NCBI RefSeq assembly: GCF_000307875.1
Contig: NZ_AJLS01000036.1
Coordinates: forward strand, 1 to 64,000
Length of the DNA: 64,000 nt
DNA from: Neobacillus bataviensis LMG 21833
Lineage (GTDB): Bacteria; Bacillota; Bacilli; Bacillales; Cytobacillaceae
Reading direction: 5' to 3'
The notes below the pieces were generated by a model. That model made no database searches. It saw only the letters and a list, made by a program, of their open reading frames with translations, and was not told where the DNA came from. The position numbers were made by a program, and so were the translations under genes. Below, one piece after another: positions 17,459-28,472 of the stretch (positions are counted from its first letter, which is position 1; each line of letters starts with the position of its first letter).

Positions 17459-19348
17459 ATGGGAAAGATAATCCAATTAGATGATGCCCTATCCAATAAA
17501 ATAGCGGCGGGGGAAGTGGTTGAACGCCCCGCCTCCGTTGTAAAAGAACTTGTTGAAAATGCGATTGATGCTGGCAGTACTGTCATTGAAATTGAGGTTG
17601 AGGAAGCGGGACTTGCCAAAATTCGCATTACCGATAACGGATACGGAATTGATGAAGAGGATGTGTTAATCGCCTTCCACCGCCATGCCACTAGTAAAAT
17701 CAAGGATGAAAATGATTTATTCCGCATCCGCACCCTTGGATTCCGAGGTGAGGCATTGCCAAGTATTGCATCGGTATCAAGGCTTGAAATGAAGACCTCT
17801 ACGGGGGAAGGTGCCGGAAATAGAGTGGTGATTGAGGGCGGGAAGGTAGAAGTGTTTGAAAAAGCTTCGGCTAGACGCGGTACCGATCTCACAATAACCG
17901 ATTTATTTTTCAATACGCCTGCACGCTTAAAGTACATGAAGACAATTCACACAGAACTTGGGAATATTACAGATGTCGTCAACCGGCTAGCCCTATCCCA
18001 TCCCGAGGTGGCCTTTCGTTTAATTCATAATGAACGGAAACTGTTGCAAACAAACGGAAACGGTGATGTTCGTCAGGTTCTCGCGTCGATTTACGGGATG
18101 GCGATTGCCAAGCAGCTTGTTCCAATCCAGGGGCAGTCGCTTGATTATAAAATCAGCGGCTTTGCTTCGATGCCTGAAGTAACTAGGGCGTCAAGAAATT
18201 ATATTTCGACGATGATCAATGGCCGCTTTATTAAAAATTATCCGTTGGCAAAAGCGATACAGGAAGGCTACCATACCTTGCTGCCGATTGGCAGATTTCC
18301 GATTGTGCTCCTGAATATTGAGATGGATCCACTATTAGTGGATGTAAACGTCCACCCATCGAAAATGGAGGTTCGGATTAGTAAGGAAGCAGAGCTGGAT
18401 GAGCTAGTTACTACTATTATTAAGGATACTTTTAAATCGAAGATCTTAATACCGACAGCCTACACTCATATGAAAAAAGAAGAAGTCAGATCGGAACAGA
18501 CATCGTTCATTTTGGATGAAGGAACTTCAAGTACGAAAGAAATTCAAAGGGAATGGTCTGTTCCCATGCAAACTGTTCGGGAATCTAGAACATTATCGGT
18601 TTCGCCAGTGGAAACGATTCCTGTAAGATCGGAAATGGATGAAGAAAGAGTGGCTTGGCAATCACCAATGCCGTTTTTTGAAACAGATGAACAAGTCGTA
18701 GAATCCAAGATGGATCCAATTGATCAAAAGCTGTCAATTAATTCAACTAGTGATCAATCTGAGAGCAGGATTCCACGTCTTTATCCAATCGGGCAAATGC
18801 ACGGGACATATATTTTTGCCCAGAATGAAAATGGCTTATATATCATCGACCAGCACGCGGCACAGGAACGGATGAAGTATGAGTATTTTCGGGAAAAAGT
18901 GGGACAGGTTCAATCTGAACTACAGGAAATGCTCGTTCCGATTACGTTTGAATATTCAACAGATGAATATGTGAAAATAATGGAGAATTTAAATGAGCTT
19001 GAAAACGTCGGCGTATTTCTTGAGGAATTCGGCATGAATAGCTTCATTGTCCGCTCTCATCCCCAATGGTTTCCAAAAGGGGATGAAAAGCAGATTATTG
19101 AAGACATGATTGAGCAGCTATTATCAATGAAAAAAGTTGATATCAAAAAGCTCCGAGAAGAAGCGGCGATCATGATGAGCTGTAAAGCATCAATTAAAGC
19201 GAACCGCCATTTGCGGAACGATGAAATCCAAGCATTGCTGGACGATTTACGGAAGGCTTCTGATCCTTTTACCTGTCCGCATGGAAGACCGATCATCGTG
19301 CATTATAGTGTTTATGAAATGGAAAAGATGTTTAAACGGGTGATGTAA
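17459..19348 (+). CDS. mutL: DNA mismatch repair endonuclease MutL
   Basis: MutS partner of 629 residues. The N-terminal GHKL ATPase shows NAIDAG, DNGYGI and [15 protein letters not shown] variable linker (about 340-440) follows. The C-terminal domain carries the endonuclease metal motif [12 protein letters not shown] plus SCKASIKAN and CPHGRPI. So this is the nicking type of MutL found in organisms without MutH. It lies directly after mutS and is followed by a terminator shared with the convergent mreBH. Confidence 0.98.
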   Translation: MGKIIQLDDALSNKIAAGEVVERPASVVKELVENAIDAGSTVIEIEVEEAGLAKIRITDNGYGIDEEDVLIAFHRHATSKIKDENDLFRIRTLGFRGEALPSIASVSRLEMKTSTGEGAGNRVVIEGGKVEVFEKASARRGTDLTITDLFFNTPARLKYMKTIHTELGNITDVVNRLALSHPEVAFRLIHNERKLLQTNGNGDVRQVLASIYGMAIAKQLVPIQGQSLDYKISGFASMPEVTRASRNYISTMINGRFIKNYPLAKAIQEGYHTLLPIGRFPIVLLNIEMDPLLVDVNVHPSKMEVRISKEAELDELVTTIIKDTFKSKILIPTAYTHMKKEEVRSEQTSFILDEGTSSTKEIQREWSVPMQTVRESRTLSVSPVETIPVRSEMDEERVAWQSPMPFFETDEQVVESKMDPIDQKLSINSTSDQSESRIPRLYPIGQMHGTYIFAQNENGLYIIDQHAAQERMKYEYFREKVGQVQSELQEMLVPITFEYSTDEYVKIMENLNELENVGVFLEEFGMNSFIVRSHPQWFPKGDEKQIIEDMIEQLLSMKKVDIKKLREEAAIMMSCKASIKANRHLRNDEIQALLDDLRKASDPFTCPHGRPIIVHYSVYEMEKMFKRVM

Positions 19349-19364
19349 TTAATTGTTGGTCACA

Positions 19365-19403
19365 AAAAGAGGCTGAAGGGCAAATGTCCCTTTCAGCCTT
19401 TTG
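19365..19403. terminator. Bidirectional terminator between mutL and mreBH
   Basis: Stem AGGCTGAAGGG / CCCTTTCAGCCT with one bulged base, flanked by an A run on one side and a T run on the other, between two convergent genes. Confidence 0.75.
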
Positions 19404-19414
19404 TTATATCCTCA

Positions 19415-20422
19415 TTATTTTACTAAAGCATGCAACTTGCTCATATATTGCAATGCTTGTCCGGTTCCAATCGCCACAGATTCTAGCGGGCTTTGTGCAA
19501 GCTGAACCGGAACTACAATTTCTTCACTAAGCCATTTTTCCATTCCATTCAATAGGGCACCGCCGCCAGTTAAAATAACACCACGGTCAACAATATCCCC
19601 GCTAAGCTCAGCAGGACAGTCTTCGAGCGTAGCCCTAATGGCTTCCAAAATTTGCAAAAGTGATTCCTTTATGGCTTTACGAATTTCGTAGGAAGATAAT
19701 TTAATAGTTTTTGGCAAACCAGTTACAAGATCACGACCGCGAACATCCATGAAAAGTTCCTCATGGTCAATAAGGGCATACCCAATTTCTATTTTTATAT
19801 TTTCCGCTGTTCGCTCACCGATTAACAAATTATATTCTTTGCGCACATATTGAATGATTTCATCATCGAGGCGGTCGCCGCCGACTTTAATCGAATGACA
19901 GGCCACCACACCGCCGAAGGAAATAATCGCAACCTCGGTATTGCCGCCGCCGATGTCAACCACGACATTGGCAACCGGTTCGTCAACAGGTAAGCCCGCG
20001 CCAATTGCTGCCGCTACTGGTTCTTCAATCAAGGAGATTTTTTTAGCACCAGCGTTTCTTACGGCATCATGGATGGCTCTTCGTTCCACACTTGTTGAAC
20101 CTGATGGAATACATACGACCACATTCGGTTTACGAATCGCGAAGCCTGCTTTTTTAGATGCCTTTTTCATTACGTGCTTCAACATGTCAGTTGTTACATC
20201 AAAATCAGCAATGACTCCATCCTTTAAAGGGCGGATGGCCATGATTTTTTCCGGTGTTTTTCCGATCATTTCTTTTGCCTCAAGCCCAACGGCCACTACA
20301 TTTTTTGTTTCTGTATCGATGGCCACAACGGATGGCTCGTTTAGGGTGATTCCTTTGTTTTTGCTATACACTAATATATTTGCTGTTCCTAAATCAATTC
20401 CAATTTCAAAAGTTGAAAGCAT
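19415..20422 (-). CDS. mreBH: Rod-shape actin homologue MreBH
   Basis: Bacterial actin of 335 residues, the length of Bacillus MreBH. It polymerises under the membrane and directs cell-wall elongation enzymes. The actin-fold ATP sites are visible: [13 protein letters not shown] (phosphate 1), [13 protein letters not shown] (phosphate 2) and [12 protein letters not shown] (adenosine). The hydrophobic [10 protein letters not shown] loop favours MreBH over MreB or Mbl. ATG with AAGGTGA upstream. Single gene, divergent from miaA and convergent with mutL. Its place between mutL and miaA differs from B. subtilis. Confidence 0.93.
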   Translation of the reverse strand: MLSTFEIGIDLGTANILVYSKNKGITLNEPSVVAIDTETKNVVAVGLEAKEMIGKTPEKIMAIRPLKDGVIADFDVTTDMLKHVMKKASKKAGFAIRKPNVVVCIPSGSTSVERRAIHDAVRNAGAKKISLIEEPVAAAIGAGLPVDEPVANVVVDIGGGNTEVAIISFGGVVACHSIKVGGDRLDDEIIQYVRKEYNLLIGERTAENIKIEIGYALIDHEELFMDVRGRDLVTGLPKTIKLSSYEIRKAIKESLLQILEAIRATLEDCPAELSGDIVDRGVILTGGGALLNGMEKWLSEEIVVPVQLAQSPLESVAIGTGQALQYMSKLHALVK

Positions 20423-20719
20423 TTTTTCACCTTATTCCTCATTTTTATCATTCAAAATACACTACGAATAAGCCTAACATGAATGTGGGGGTGAAGAGCC
20501 GTTTGTAAATGAACCGTTATTGAATTGTAACCTTACAAGAAATATTTCACATCTTTGTGACATAAATGGATATCTAAATATATCATCAAAAACGCATAGA
20601 AAAATAAATTTTTGTCCATACTTAATTGATGTTCAACTGCTTTTTAAATTATGTGGTACGATAGAATAGTGGAGAAGGGATACTAGAACCCCAATTCGCT
20701 GAAAATGGAATAAGGCAGT

Positions 20720-21682
20720 GTGAAAATAGTGGATTCGAAACAAAATTTATTGGTAATCATTGGCCCGACCGCAGTAGGAAAAACAAAATTAAGTATCGAA
20801 ATGGCCAAACAGTATAATGGTGAAATTATTAGCGGAGATTCGATGCAAATTTATCGGGGAATGGATATCGGGACAGCAAAGGTCACGAAGAATGAAATGG
20901 ATGGGATTCCTCACTATTTAATCGATATCAAGGAGCCTTCAGAAAATTTTTCCGTTGCTGAATTTCAACATCTTGTTCGGGATAGAATAAATGAGATTGC
21001 CAAAAAGGGAAAGCTTCCCATCATTGTCGGCGGGACAGGATTGTATATCCAGTCCGTCATTTATGATTATCAATTTTCCGATGTTCCCGGAAATGAAGCA
21101 TTCCGCCATAAACTAGAGGAAAAAGTAAAAGAAATAGGTAATGAAGCACTTTACAAAGAACTACAAGAGGTGGATCCAGAAAGTGCTGCCCAAATTCATC
21201 CAAATAATGTTAGAAGGGTGATTCGTGCCCTTGAAATATTCCATCTAACAGGGAAGACGATGCATGAATTCCAAAGCACACAACAGCGAGACCTTTTGTA
21301 TAATACGGCACTTGTCGGCTTGACAATGGATCGGGAAAAACTTTATGAACGGATCAATACTCGTGTTGATTTGATGCTAGATGAAGGTCTTTTAAAGGAA
21401 GTAACCGGCTTGCATCAACAGGGTCTACGCGGCTGTCAATCGGTTCAAGCAATCGGGTACAAAGAAATTTATGACTATTTGGATGGGAAAATTCCATTGG
21501 AGGAAGCTGTAGAAAATTTAAAACAAAATTCAAGAAGATATGCCAAAAGGCAATTGACTTGGTTTCGGAACAAAATGGATGTACAATGGTATGACATGAC
21601 GGATGTGAATAATTTCTCAAAAAAAATAGCGGAAATTTCACATTATGTTGAAGGAAAGCTTCAACTAAAATCGAATACATAG
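20720..21682 (+). CDS. miaA: tRNA dimethylallyltransferase MiaA
   Basis: Transfers the dimethylallyl group to adenosine 37 of tRNAs that read codons starting with U, stabilising codon pairing. 320 residues, normal length. P-loop GPTAVGKT near residue 16, then [18 protein letters not shown] (tRNA/substrate site), [11 protein letters not shown], and the QAIGYKE and [12 protein letters not shown] regions. The start is GTG; a second GTG three codons downstream is possible. It is followed 29 bases later by hfq, as is usual in bacteria. Confidence 0.96.
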   Translation: MKIVDSKQNLLVIIGPTAVGKTKLSIEMAKQYNGEIISGDSMQIYRGMDIGTAKVTKNEMDGIPHYLIDIKEPSENFSVAEFQHLVRDRINEIAKKGKLPIIVGGTGLYIQSVIYDYQFSDVPGNEAFRHKLEEKVKEIGNEALYKELQEVDPESAAQIHPNNVRRVIRALEIFHLTGKTMHEFQSTQQRDLLYNTALVGLTMDREKLYERINTRVDLMLDEGLLKEVTGLHQQGLRGCQSVQAIGYKEIYDYLDGKIPLEEAVENLKQNSRRYAKRQLTWFRNKMDVQWYDMTDVNNFSKKIAEISHYVEGKLQLKSNT

Positions 21683-21711
21683 TAGTAGAGATTAAAGAGG
21701 AGGATATACAA

Positions 21712-21942
21712 ATGAAAACAACCATTAATATTCAAGACCAATTCTTAAACCAGTGCCGTAAAGACAACACCCACGTAACGGTGTTCCTTTTAAACGGTTT
21801 TCAATTAAGAGGGCAAATTAAGGGCTTTGATAATTTTACCGTTCTTTTTGAATCAGAGGGGAAACAGCAATTGGTATTTAAGCATGCCATTTCAACCTTT
21901 GCGCCACAAAGAAATGTCCAGCTTGAATTAGATAATCAATAA
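21712..21942 (+). CDS. hfq: RNA chaperone Hfq
   Basis: Sm-like hexameric RNA-binding protein of 76 residues. The Sm1 region reads [20 protein letters not shown] and the Sm2 motif is seen in [10 protein letters not shown] (KHAIST). The C-terminal tail is short, as in Gram-positive Hfq. A strong AGAGGAGG precedes the ATG. Co-transcribed with miaA and followed by a good terminator. Confidence 0.97.
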   Translation: MKTTINIQDQFLNQCRKDNTHVTVFLLNGFQLRGQIKGFDNFTVLFESEGKQQLVFKHAISTFAPQRNVQLELDNQ

Positions 21943-21959
21943 CCTATTCGTCTAAATCG

Positions 21960-21985
21960 GAGTCCACACCATGTGGACTCTTTTT
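21960..21985 (+). terminator. Terminator after hfq
   Basis: Nine-base perfect stem GAGTCCACA / TGTGGACTC with a three-base loop and T run. Confidence 0.85.
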
Positions 21986-22146
21986 ATTTTTCGAAGAATG
22001 CAACTTTCACAAAAAATTCTTTTTAATGAATTTCAATATTTGTGAATACATATAGAATGAAGGATTTTGTCTAAACGAATACACTTCTGAGTAGCTTAAA
22101 ACTTGCTACCTTACGTATACTGTTTGCAGAATGAGAGGTGATAGCT

Positions 22147-23094
22147 TTGGATCAACCATTCCGAATGAAAAGCAACGGCCAAATAAGAGTTGTTCTTAAT
22201 TCACAAAAGAAAAAAACTGTAACAAAGGAGTTACCTGACTTTCAAGTTGTTCCAAAGGACATTCCTCCTGAACACGCGGCCCTAAAGGAAATCGAAGAGG
22301 AGCTTGGGTCTTTGGTTGGCATGGAAGAAATGAAACGCATGATAAAGGAAATTTATGCCTGGATTTATGTGAACAAAAAGCGCGAGGAGATGGGGTTGAA
22401 GGCACGGAAGCAAGCCCTTCATATGATGTTTAAAGGGAATCCAGGAACGGGCAAAACAACCGTAGCCAGGATAATTGGAAAGCTGTTTCAAAAAATGAAT
22501 GTCTTGACAAAGGGTCATTTAATTGAAGCAGAGCGTGCCGATCTTGTTGGTGAATATATTGGTCATACAGCACAAAAGACGAGGGACTTGATTAAAAAGG
22601 CACAAGGAGGAATTCTGTTTATTGATGAGGCCTATTCATTAGGACGTGGAGGGGAAAAGGATTTTGGCAAAGAGGCCATTGATACATTGGTAAAGCATAT
22701 GGAGGATAAGCAACATGAATTTATCTTAATTCTTGCTGGATATTCACGTGAAATGGATTATTTTTTAACCTTAAATCCCGGTCTTCATTCTCGCTTTCCG
22801 TTGGTGATTGATTTCCCTGACTATAATATTGAACAGTTGATGGATATTGCGGGCAGAATGTTGAATGAAAGGGAATACACGTTTAGTCATGAGGCCGAAA
22901 AAAAATTACGGGATCATTTAATTTGGGTGAAGGCTGTGTTAAATCCAAATAGTTTTTCAAATGGAAGATACGTTCGCAATGTGATTGAAAAATCAGTTCG
23001 GGCGCAGGCGATGAGGTTGTTAATGTTAAATAGCTATGACAGGCATGAATTGATGACCCTAAGAAGCAATGATTTGGTATTTGAGGAAGATTAA
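22147..23094 (+). CDS. spoVK: Stage V sporulation protein K, AAA+ ATPase SpoVK
   Basis: AAA+ ATPase of about 315 residues of the SpoVK/CbbX type, required for late spore maturation in Bacillus; molecular target unknown. Walker A GNPGTGKTTVAR, Walker B GILFIDEAYSL, a sensor-1 region LILAGYSREMD and an arginine-finger region LNPGLHSRFP are present. The TTG at 22147 is preferred: GAGAGGTG ends about six bases before it and overlaps the alternative GTG at 22138. Single gene, convergent with the TRIC-type channel gene over a shared terminator. Confidence 0.94.
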   Translation: MDQPFRMKSNGQIRVVLNSQKKKTVTKELPDFQVVPKDIPPEHAALKEIEEELGSLVGMEEMKRMIKEIYAWIYVNKKREEMGLKARKQALHMMFKGNPGTGKTTVARIIGKLFQKMNVLTKGHLIEAERADLVGEYIGHTAQKTRDLIKKAQGGILFIDEAYSLGRGGEKDFGKEAIDTLVKHMEDKQHEFILILAGYSREMDYFLTLNPGLHSRFPLVIDFPDYNIEQLMDIAGRMLNEREYTFSHEAEKKLRDHLIWVKAVLNPNSFSNGRYVRNVIEKSVRAQAMRLLMLNSYDRHELMTLRSNDLVFEED

Positions 23095-23128
23095 AAAAAT
23101 CGGCGGATGAGGAATCCGTCGATTTTTT
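23094..23128. terminator. Bidirectional terminator between spoVK and the TRIC channel gene
   Basis: Fifteen-base stem starting AAAAAATCGGCGGAT, with a G-T pair and a five-base loop. A/T runs on both sides serve both converging genes; it overlaps the last codon of the minus-strand gene. Confidence 0.8.
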
Positions 23129-23732
23129 AATGTGCTCTAAGCTTTCGGGTTGGCAGCTTCCAATCAAAGGTATAAGATAGGACCCGCAAACTGGTAACTA
23201 ATGCAAAGAGTGTATACATTTCCCAAGGGTGCGTGGCAATTTTAAGTCCGATTATCAAGCCAGCAAAAATTGCCCATACAGCATAAATTTCAGCCCTTAA
23301 GACAATCGGTTTTCTTCCGGCTAATAAATCACGGATAATCCCGCCGCCAATCCCAGTCATGACCGCTGCAACAATCACGGCGCTTAGCGGGTGATTCATG
23401 TTGGCAGCATACATGGCGCCTTGGATAGCGAAAGCGGATAAGCCAATGGCATCGAACAGGTTTCCCCATTTTTGCCAGTGCTTAAGAAGATTGCTTGGAA
23501 ATAAAAACACAGCAGTAATCGATAACAGGGCAATTTGAAAAAATAAACCTTGTTCCCATAAGGCGGAAACCGGTACGCCGATTAACAGGTTTCGAATTGC
23601 CCCGCCGCCAAAAGCAGTGACAATGCCTAATATGTAAACTCCTAAAATATCATATTCCTCTTCCATGGCCACAATTGCGCCGCTGACGGCAAAGGCAATC
23701 GTGCCAATCATACTCAGTACTTCCCATGTCAT
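23127..23732 (-). CDS. TRIC-type (UPF0126, YvgT-like) cation channel family protein
   Basis: Membrane protein of about 201 residues made of two similar halves of three helices each, the arrangement of prokaryotic trimeric intracellular cation channels. The family's glycine-rich signatures occur once per half: TAFGGGAIRNLL and TGIGGGIIRDLLAGR. Members conduct monovalent cations. The start MTWEVLSMIGT is chosen because family members begin there and GAGGAG lies upstream, though at somewhat long spacing; a start 13 codons earlier is possible. Confidence 0.85.
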   Translation of the reverse strand: MTWEVLSMIGTIAFAVSGAIVAMEEEYDILGVYILGIVTAFGGGAIRNLLIGVPVSALWEQGLFFQIALLSITAVFLFPSNLLKHWQKWGNLFDAIGLSAFAIQGAMYAANMNHPLSAVIVAAVMTGIGGGIIRDLLAGRKPIVLRAEIYAVWAIFAGLIIGLKIATHPWEMYTLFALVTSLRVLSYTFDWKLPTRKLRAH

Positions 23733-23923
23733 GTTTATCTGATTTCTCCTCGTTGATCCATATAAAAACACTATAACAATAGTAAAAAACGTTTTATTAC
23801 AAACATTAATATTTTAACATGTAAGTTGAAAATTACAATCACTTTTTTATGGGGAAATTAGTGATTAAGGCAGTTTTTTGATATGATGAATAGTAGAGCT
23901 CATTTGGGAAGGAAGGATGTTTT

Positions 23924-25183
23924 TTGGAACAAAAGGAAACGAAAGAGAAAGCGATTCTTGTTGGCTGCCAAACCAATAATAATGATGATTTACGTTTTCA
24001 TTATTCGATGGAAGAGTTAGGCTCGTTAACGGAAACCGCTCAGGCCGAAGTGTTGATTTCGGTTATCCAAAAACGGGATCGGGTTCATCCGGCAACTTAT
24101 ATAGGAAAAGGGAAAGTGGAGGAACTAAATGCGCTGGTTGATGAACTTGATGCAGATATTGTCATTTTTAATGATGAACTTTCTCCAAGTCAAAAGCGAA
24201 ATCTGTCATCCCAGGTAAATGCACGGATTATTGACCGTACCCAGCTCATATTAGATATTTTTGCTCAAAGGGCCCGTTCCAAAGAAGGGAAACTCCAAGT
24301 TGAACTTGCACAGCTGCAATACATCCTGCCGCGGCTTGCTGGTCAAGGGATTGCGTTATCACGACTTGGTGCAGGGATAGGAACAAGGGGTCCCGGGGAA
24401 ACGAAGTTAGAATCGGATCGCCGGCACATCCGCCGCAGAATTGATGATATTAAAACCCAGCTATCGGTCATTGTTCAGCATCGCGATCGCTACCGGGAAA
24501 GAAGAAAGAAAAACAAAACTTTTCAAATTGCGATTGTCGGCTATACAAATGCCGGAAAATCAACCCTTTTTAATCGATTATCCGAAGCAGAATCATATGA
24601 AGAAAATCAATTGTTTGCGACCCTTGATCCGATGACACGTAAATTAATTTTACCAAGTGGATTCATCTCGTTGATTACCGATACCGTTGGTTTTATTCAA
24701 GACCTGCCAACATCACTTATAGCGGCATTTCGCTCGACGCTTGAGGAGGTAAAGGAAGCGGATTTGCTCCTCCACGTGGTCGATATGTCGAACCCGGATT
24801 ATTTTCAACATGAAAAGACGGTAAAGAAGCTGCTTGATGATTTAGAAGTAAAAGATATTCCACAGTTAACCGTTTATAATAAAAAGGATCTACAGCATCC
24901 TGATTTTGTTCCAACTGCCGATACGCCGACTGCTTTTATCAGTGCTTTTGATGAAAAAGATCGTCATGCATTAAAAGAGAAGATGGAAAGGGTAATCATT
25001 GAACTAATGACTCCATTCGAGGTTCAGGTTCCTTCGACAGCAGGTAAGCTGCTCTCGCAATTAAAAAATGAAACCATCTTAAGGGAACTCACGTTTGAAG
25101 AAGAAGGTCAATGCTATCGCTGCAAAGGTTTTGCGCTGAAAGATCATCAAATTACAGGGCAATTACAGAAATTTAACATATAG
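23924..25183 (+). CDS. hflX: Ribosome-associated GTPase HflX
   Basis: GTPase of 419 residues that rescues or splits stalled 70S ribosomes under stress. The N-terminal HflX domain contains [16 protein letters not shown] and [13 protein letters not shown] glycine-rich linker reads [15 protein letters not shown], followed by a coiled helix. The G domain has G1 [10 protein letters not shown]3 DTVGFI, G4 NKKD and a C-terminal extension. TTG start with GGAAGGA upstream. Fifteen bases before ynbB, so the two probably share a transcript. Confidence 0.96.
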   Translation: MEQKETKEKAILVGCQTNNNDDLRFHYSMEELGSLTETAQAEVLISVIQKRDRVHPATYIGKGKVEELNALVDELDADIVIFNDELSPSQKRNLSSQVNARIIDRTQLILDIFAQRARSKEGKLQVELAQLQYILPRLAGQGIALSRLGAGIGTRGPGETKLESDRRHIRRRIDDIKTQLSVIVQHRDRYRERRKKNKTFQIAIVGYTNAGKSTLFNRLSEAESYEENQLFATLDPMTRKLILPSGFISLITDTVGFIQDLPTSLIAAFRSTLEEVKEADLLLHVVDMSNPDYFQHEKTVKKLLDDLEVKDIPQLTVYNKKDLQHPDFVPTADTPTAFISAFDEKDRHALKEKMERVIIELMTPFEVQVPSTAGKLLSQLKNETILRELTFEEEGQCYRCKGFALKDHQITGQLQKFNI

Positions 25184-25197
25184 ATTGGAGTAACAAC

Positions 25198-26469
25198 ATG
25201 TTTCAACAGCTAAAAAATGGGGAAAAACTTCATCCGATTGTAAGTGAAGTCGAAAAACAGATCGCAAAAGTACATAAAGAAATAGATGAGAAAATTGAAA
25301 TCAATCAGTTTCGGGTATTAAGAAGTTTTCAAAACAAACGGGTAAGTGATTCGCATTTTATCCCTTCAACAGGGTATGGTTATGATGATATTGGCAGAGA
25401 TACATTAGAATTAGTCTATGCAGATGTGTTTGGCGGTGAGGCAGGACTTGTCAGGCAGCAAATTATTTCCGGCACGCATGCCATTTCAATTGCCTTATTC
25501 GGTGTTCTCCGCCCTGGCGATGAGCTTCTTTATATCACAGGTAAGCCTTATGATACCTTGGAAGAAATCGTGGGAATCCGCGGGAATGGGGTTGGATCAT
25601 TAAAGGAATTCGGAATTTCCTATGATAGCGTCGCTCTTACCAACGATGGCGGGATCGATTGGGACACGGTCGCGAAGAAAATAAAACCAAATACGAAAAT
25701 GATTGGCATTCAACGCTCCAAGGGCTATGCGACTAGACCGTCTTTTACGATAGCGCAAATTGGGGACATGATTGATTTTGTTAAAGAAATCAAGCAAGAC
25801 TTGGTTGTATTTGTGGATAACTGTTACGGGGAATTTGTAGAAGAGCAGGAGCCTTGTCATGTGGGGGCGGATTTAATAGCAGGCTCCTTGATTAAGAACC
25901 CTGGAGGCGGGATTGCTAAGACTGGCGGATACATTGTGGGAAAAAAACAATGGGTGGAAGCCTGTTCGTATCGAATGACATCCCCTGGGATTGGAGCGGA
26001 AGCAGGTGCATCCCTTTATAGCCTGCAAGAAATGTATCAAGGTTTCTTCCTGGCGCCGCACGTGGTGGGTCAGGCGTTAAAAGGAGCGGTATTTACCGCC
26101 GCAATGCTGGAGAAATTAGGAATGAATTCCTCCCCCAGATGGGATGCCAAGCGGACAGATTTAATTCAATCGGTTCAATTCGATGACCGTGATAAAATGA
26201 TTGCCTTTTGCCAAGCAATTCAATTTGCTTCACCAATTAATTCTTACGTCACCCCGCACCCTAGTTATATGCCGGGATACGAAGACGATGTTATTATGGC
26301 AGCAGGTACGTTTATCCAAGGTGCGAGCATTGAATTAACAGCAGACGGGCCGATCAGACCGCCATACGTTGCCTATGTTCAAGGCGGTTTAACCTATGCA
26401 CATGTGAAAATGGCCATCTGTCTTGCCATAGATCATTTAGTGGAAAAAGGATTAATAGAACTGAAATAG
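25198..26469 (+). CDS. ynbB: PLP-dependent Cys/Met metabolism-type lyase, YnbB (aluminium-resistance family)
   Basis: Fold-type I PLP enzyme of 423 residues, commonly named methionine gamma-lyase-like or aluminium resistance protein. Visible features: IISGTHAISIALFGVLRPGD, the aspartate region VVFVDNCYGEF, and the PLP lysine in GSLIKNPGGGIAKTGGY. C-terminal part includes ASPINSYVTPHPS and QGASIELTADGP. The true substrate of YnbB proteins is not known. It sits between hflX and glnR as in B. subtilis and is followed by a terminator. Confidence 0.88.
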   Translation: MFQQLKNGEKLHPIVSEVEKQIAKVHKEIDEKIEINQFRVLRSFQNKRVSDSHFIPSTGYGYDDIGRDTLELVYADVFGGEAGLVRQQIISGTHAISIALFGVLRPGDELLYITGKPYDTLEEIVGIRGNGVGSLKEFGISYDSVALTNDGGIDWDTVAKKIKPNTKMIGIQRSKGYATRPSFTIAQIGDMIDFVKEIKQDLVVFVDNCYGEFVEEQEPCHVGADLIAGSLIKNPGGGIAKTGGYIVGKKQWVEACSYRMTSPGIGAEAGASLYSLQEMYQGFFLAPHVVGQALKGAVFTAAMLEKLGMNSSPRWDAKRTDLIQSVQFDDRDKMIAFCQAIQFASPINSYVTPHPSYMPGYEDDVIMAAGTFIQGASIELTADGPIRPPYVAYVQGGLTYAHVKMAICLAIDHLVEKGLIELK

Positions 26470-26481
26470 GTGAAAAAATTC

Positions 26482-26517
26482 TTGGGCAACTCTAAAAAGT
26501 GTTGTCCAATTTTTTTA
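26482..26517 (+). terminator. Terminator after ynbB
   Basis: Stem TTGGGCAAC / GTTGTCCAA with a ten-base loop and a seven-base T run. Confidence 0.8.
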
Positions 26518-26527
26518 TTAAAAACCA

Positions 26528-26578
26528 TGTTAGAAAACCTAACATAAGATTGACATCTTTTCTAACACCAAATATAAT
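26528..26578 (+). promoter_or_regulatory. glnRA promoter with two GlnR/TnrA boxes
   Basis: A SigA promoter with TTGACA (26550-26555), a 17-base spacer and TATAAT (26573-26578). Box 1, TGTTAGAAAACCTAACA (26528-26544), is a perfect match to the GlnR/TnrA consensus TGTNAN7TNACA. Box 2, TGACATCTTTTCTAACA (26551-26567), has one mismatch in its left half and overlaps the -35 and spacer. A repressor bound to box 2 would block polymerase. This is the expected feedback-inhibited-GlnA/GlnR autoregulation of glnRA. Confidence 0.88.
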
Positions 26579-26613
26579 ACAAATATGAATTAACAAAAAG
26601 GAGGAGAAATTTG

Positions 26614-27015
26614 GTGAGTGGAAAGGAAATACGTCGTTCCATGCCGCTGTTTCCCATTGGAACTGTCATGCAGCTTACAGAATTAACAGCAAGGCAAATC
26701 CGCTATTACGAAGAACACCAATTGATTTCTCCAGCAAGAACCGAAGGGAACAGACGGCTTTTTAGTTTAATCGATATTGATAGGTTATTAGAAATCAAGG
26801 ATTTAATTGACCAGGGTGTGAACATGGCAGGAATCAAGCAGCTATTCTTGGTCAAAGAACAACAGTCAAACGCTGCAGAACGACTGAAGGAAAAGGTAAA
26901 ACGCGATCTTTCGGATGATCAGCTTCGAAAGCTTTTGCGGAATGAATTATTGCACTCAGGCAGACTGAATAAGTCATCGCTCCGGCAGGGTGATATCTCA
27001 CGTTTTTTTCATTAA
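26614..27015 (+). CDS. glnR: Glutamine synthetase repressor GlnR
   Basis: MerR-family repressor of about 133 residues. It represses glnRA and other nitrogen genes when nitrogen is in excess, with feedback-inhibited GlnA as its co-effector. The winged helix-turn-helix reads [20 protein letters not shown], followed by EGNRRLFS and a dimerisation helix. The C-terminal tail, which senses GlnA, ends [12 protein letters not shown] 26614 with AAGGAGG upstream; the adjacent TTG (26611) is possible. First gene of the glnRA operon. Confidence 0.95.
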   Translation: MSGKEIRRSMPLFPIGTVMQLTELTARQIRYYEEHQLISPARTEGNRRLFSLIDIDRLLEIKDLIDQGVNMAGIKQLFLVKEQQSNAAERLKEKVKRDLSDDQLRKLLRNELLHSGRLNKSSLRQGDISRFFH

Positions 27016-27049
27016 AAACTTAAGTTTTTCAAAATTGGAGGGTTTTATT

Positions 27050-28384
27050 ATGACAAAGTATTCAAGAGAAGATATTAAACGGATGGCAACAGAAGAAAAT
27101 GTAAAATTTATTCGCCTACAATTTACCGATATTCTTGGAACCATTAAAAACGTAGAGATTCCCATCAGCCAATTAGAAAAGGCGCTTGATAACAAAATGA
27201 TGTTTGATGGCTCATCGATTGAAGGATTCGTTCGGATTGAAGAGTCTGATATGTATTTGTATCCGGATTTAAATACATGGGTTGTCTTCCCATGGACAGC
27301 AGAAAAAGGAAAAGTTGCCCGTCTAATTTGTGATATTCATAATTCTGACGGTTCACCATTTGGCGGTGACCCGCGTAATAACTTGAAGCGTGTGTTAAAT
27401 GAAATGCGCGAAATAGGCTTTACAGATTTCAACCTCGGCCCTGAACCAGAATTCTTCCTGTTTAAACTAGATGAAAAAGGCCAGCCAACATTAGAGTTGA
27501 ATGACCAAGGGGGATATTTTGACTTTGCACCAACCGATCTTGGTGAAAACTGCCGTCGAGATATCGTGCTAGAGTTAGAAGGAATGGGCTTTGAAGTTGA
27601 AGCATCTCACCACGAGGTCGCACCAGGACAGCATGAAATTGACTTTAAATACGCTGATGCTTTAACAGCTTGTGACCAAATCCAAACGTTCAAATTAGTA
27701 GTAAAGACAATCGCCCGTAAACACGGGTTGCATGCTACATTTATGCCAAAACCATTATTCGGTGTTAATGGATCCGGAATGCATATGAATCTTTCTTTAT
27801 TTAAAAATGGAGAAAATGCCTTCTTCGAACCAACTGGTGATTTACAGATGAGTGACAATGCCCGCCATTTTATTGCAGGAATCCTAAAGCACGCACCGAG
27901 TTTTACAGCGGTAACCAATCCAACTGTAAACTCTTATAAGCGCCTTGTTCCAGGATATGAGGCACCATGTTATGTTGCTTGGTCTGCACAAAATCGTTCA
28001 CCATTAATTCGTATCCCAGCTTCACGCGGGTTAAGTACTCGTGTTGAGGTACGAAGTGTTGACCCTGCAGCAAATCCATATTTGGCAATGGCTGTACTTC
28101 TAAAAGCAGGCTTAGAAGGAATTAAAAATAAATTAACTCCACCTGAACCGGTAGACCGAAACATTTATGTGATGAGCAAGGAGGAAAGAATTGAAGAGGG
28201 GATTATCGATCTTCCTGCTACATTAGCTCAAGCATTGGAACAATTAAAGTCAGATGAAGTGATTGTCTCAGGTCTTGGGGAGCATATCTTCGAACACTTT
28301 GTTGAAGCGAAAGAGATTGAATGGGATATGTTCCGTACGGTAGTACACCAATGGGAAAGAGATCAATATATGTCCATGTATTAA
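27050..28384 (+). CDS. glnA: Type I glutamine synthetase GlnA
   Basis: Makes glutamine from glutamate, ammonia and ATP as a dodecamer in the cytosol; its feedback-inhibited form also controls GlnR and TnrA. 444 residues, as in Bacillus GSI-alpha. Marks: [10 protein letters not shown], the metal/ATP site [36 protein letters not shown], and RIPASRG. No adenylylation-loop Tyr region of the GSI-beta type is seen. ATG 27050 has TTGGAGGG upstream; 34 bases after glnR. Terminated by a hairpin. Confidence 0.98.
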   Translation: MTKYSREDIKRMATEENVKFIRLQFTDILGTIKNVEIPISQLEKALDNKMMFDGSSIEGFVRIEESDMYLYPDLNTWVVFPWTAEKGKVARLICDIHNSDGSPFGGDPRNNLKRVLNEMREIGFTDFNLGPEPEFFLFKLDEKGQPTLELNDQGGYFDFAPTDLGENCRRDIVLELEGMGFEVEASHHEVAPGQHEIDFKYADALTACDQIQTFKLVVKTIARKHGLHATFMPKPLFGVNGSGMHMNLSLFKNGENAFFEPTGDLQMSDNARHFIAGILKHAPSFTAVTNPTVNSYKRLVPGYEAPCYVAWSAQNRSPLIRIPASRGLSTRVEVRSVDPAANPYLAMAVLLKAGLEGIKNKLTPPEPVDRNIYVMSKEERIEEGIIDLPATLAQALEQLKSDEVIVSGLGEHIFEHFVEAKEIEWDMFRTVVHQWERDQYMSMY

Positions 28385-28388
28385 GAAT

Positions 28389-28420
28389 AAGCCTCGGCGC
28401 TCTAAGCGTCGGGCTTTTTT
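28389..28420 (+). terminator. Terminator after glnA
   Basis: GC-rich stem (AGCC-T-CGGCGC / GCGTCG-GGCT, one bulge), five-base loop and T run, directly after the stop codon. Confidence 0.82.
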
Positions 28421-28472
28421 AGTGTTAGTCTCTGTTTTAACTGAATTTTGATTTCACTGTGTTTGTAAATAA

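Noticed and set aside
17134..17937. 267-codon minus-strand frame across the mutS-mutL junction
   Set aside because: Ser/Thr-rich shadow of two certain genes on the other strand.
20423..20719. Riboswitch or T-box leader upstream of miaA, and likewise upstream of the ECF and ABC genes
   Set aside because: No specifier/T-box sequence, terminator-antiterminator pair or known aptamer core was recognised.
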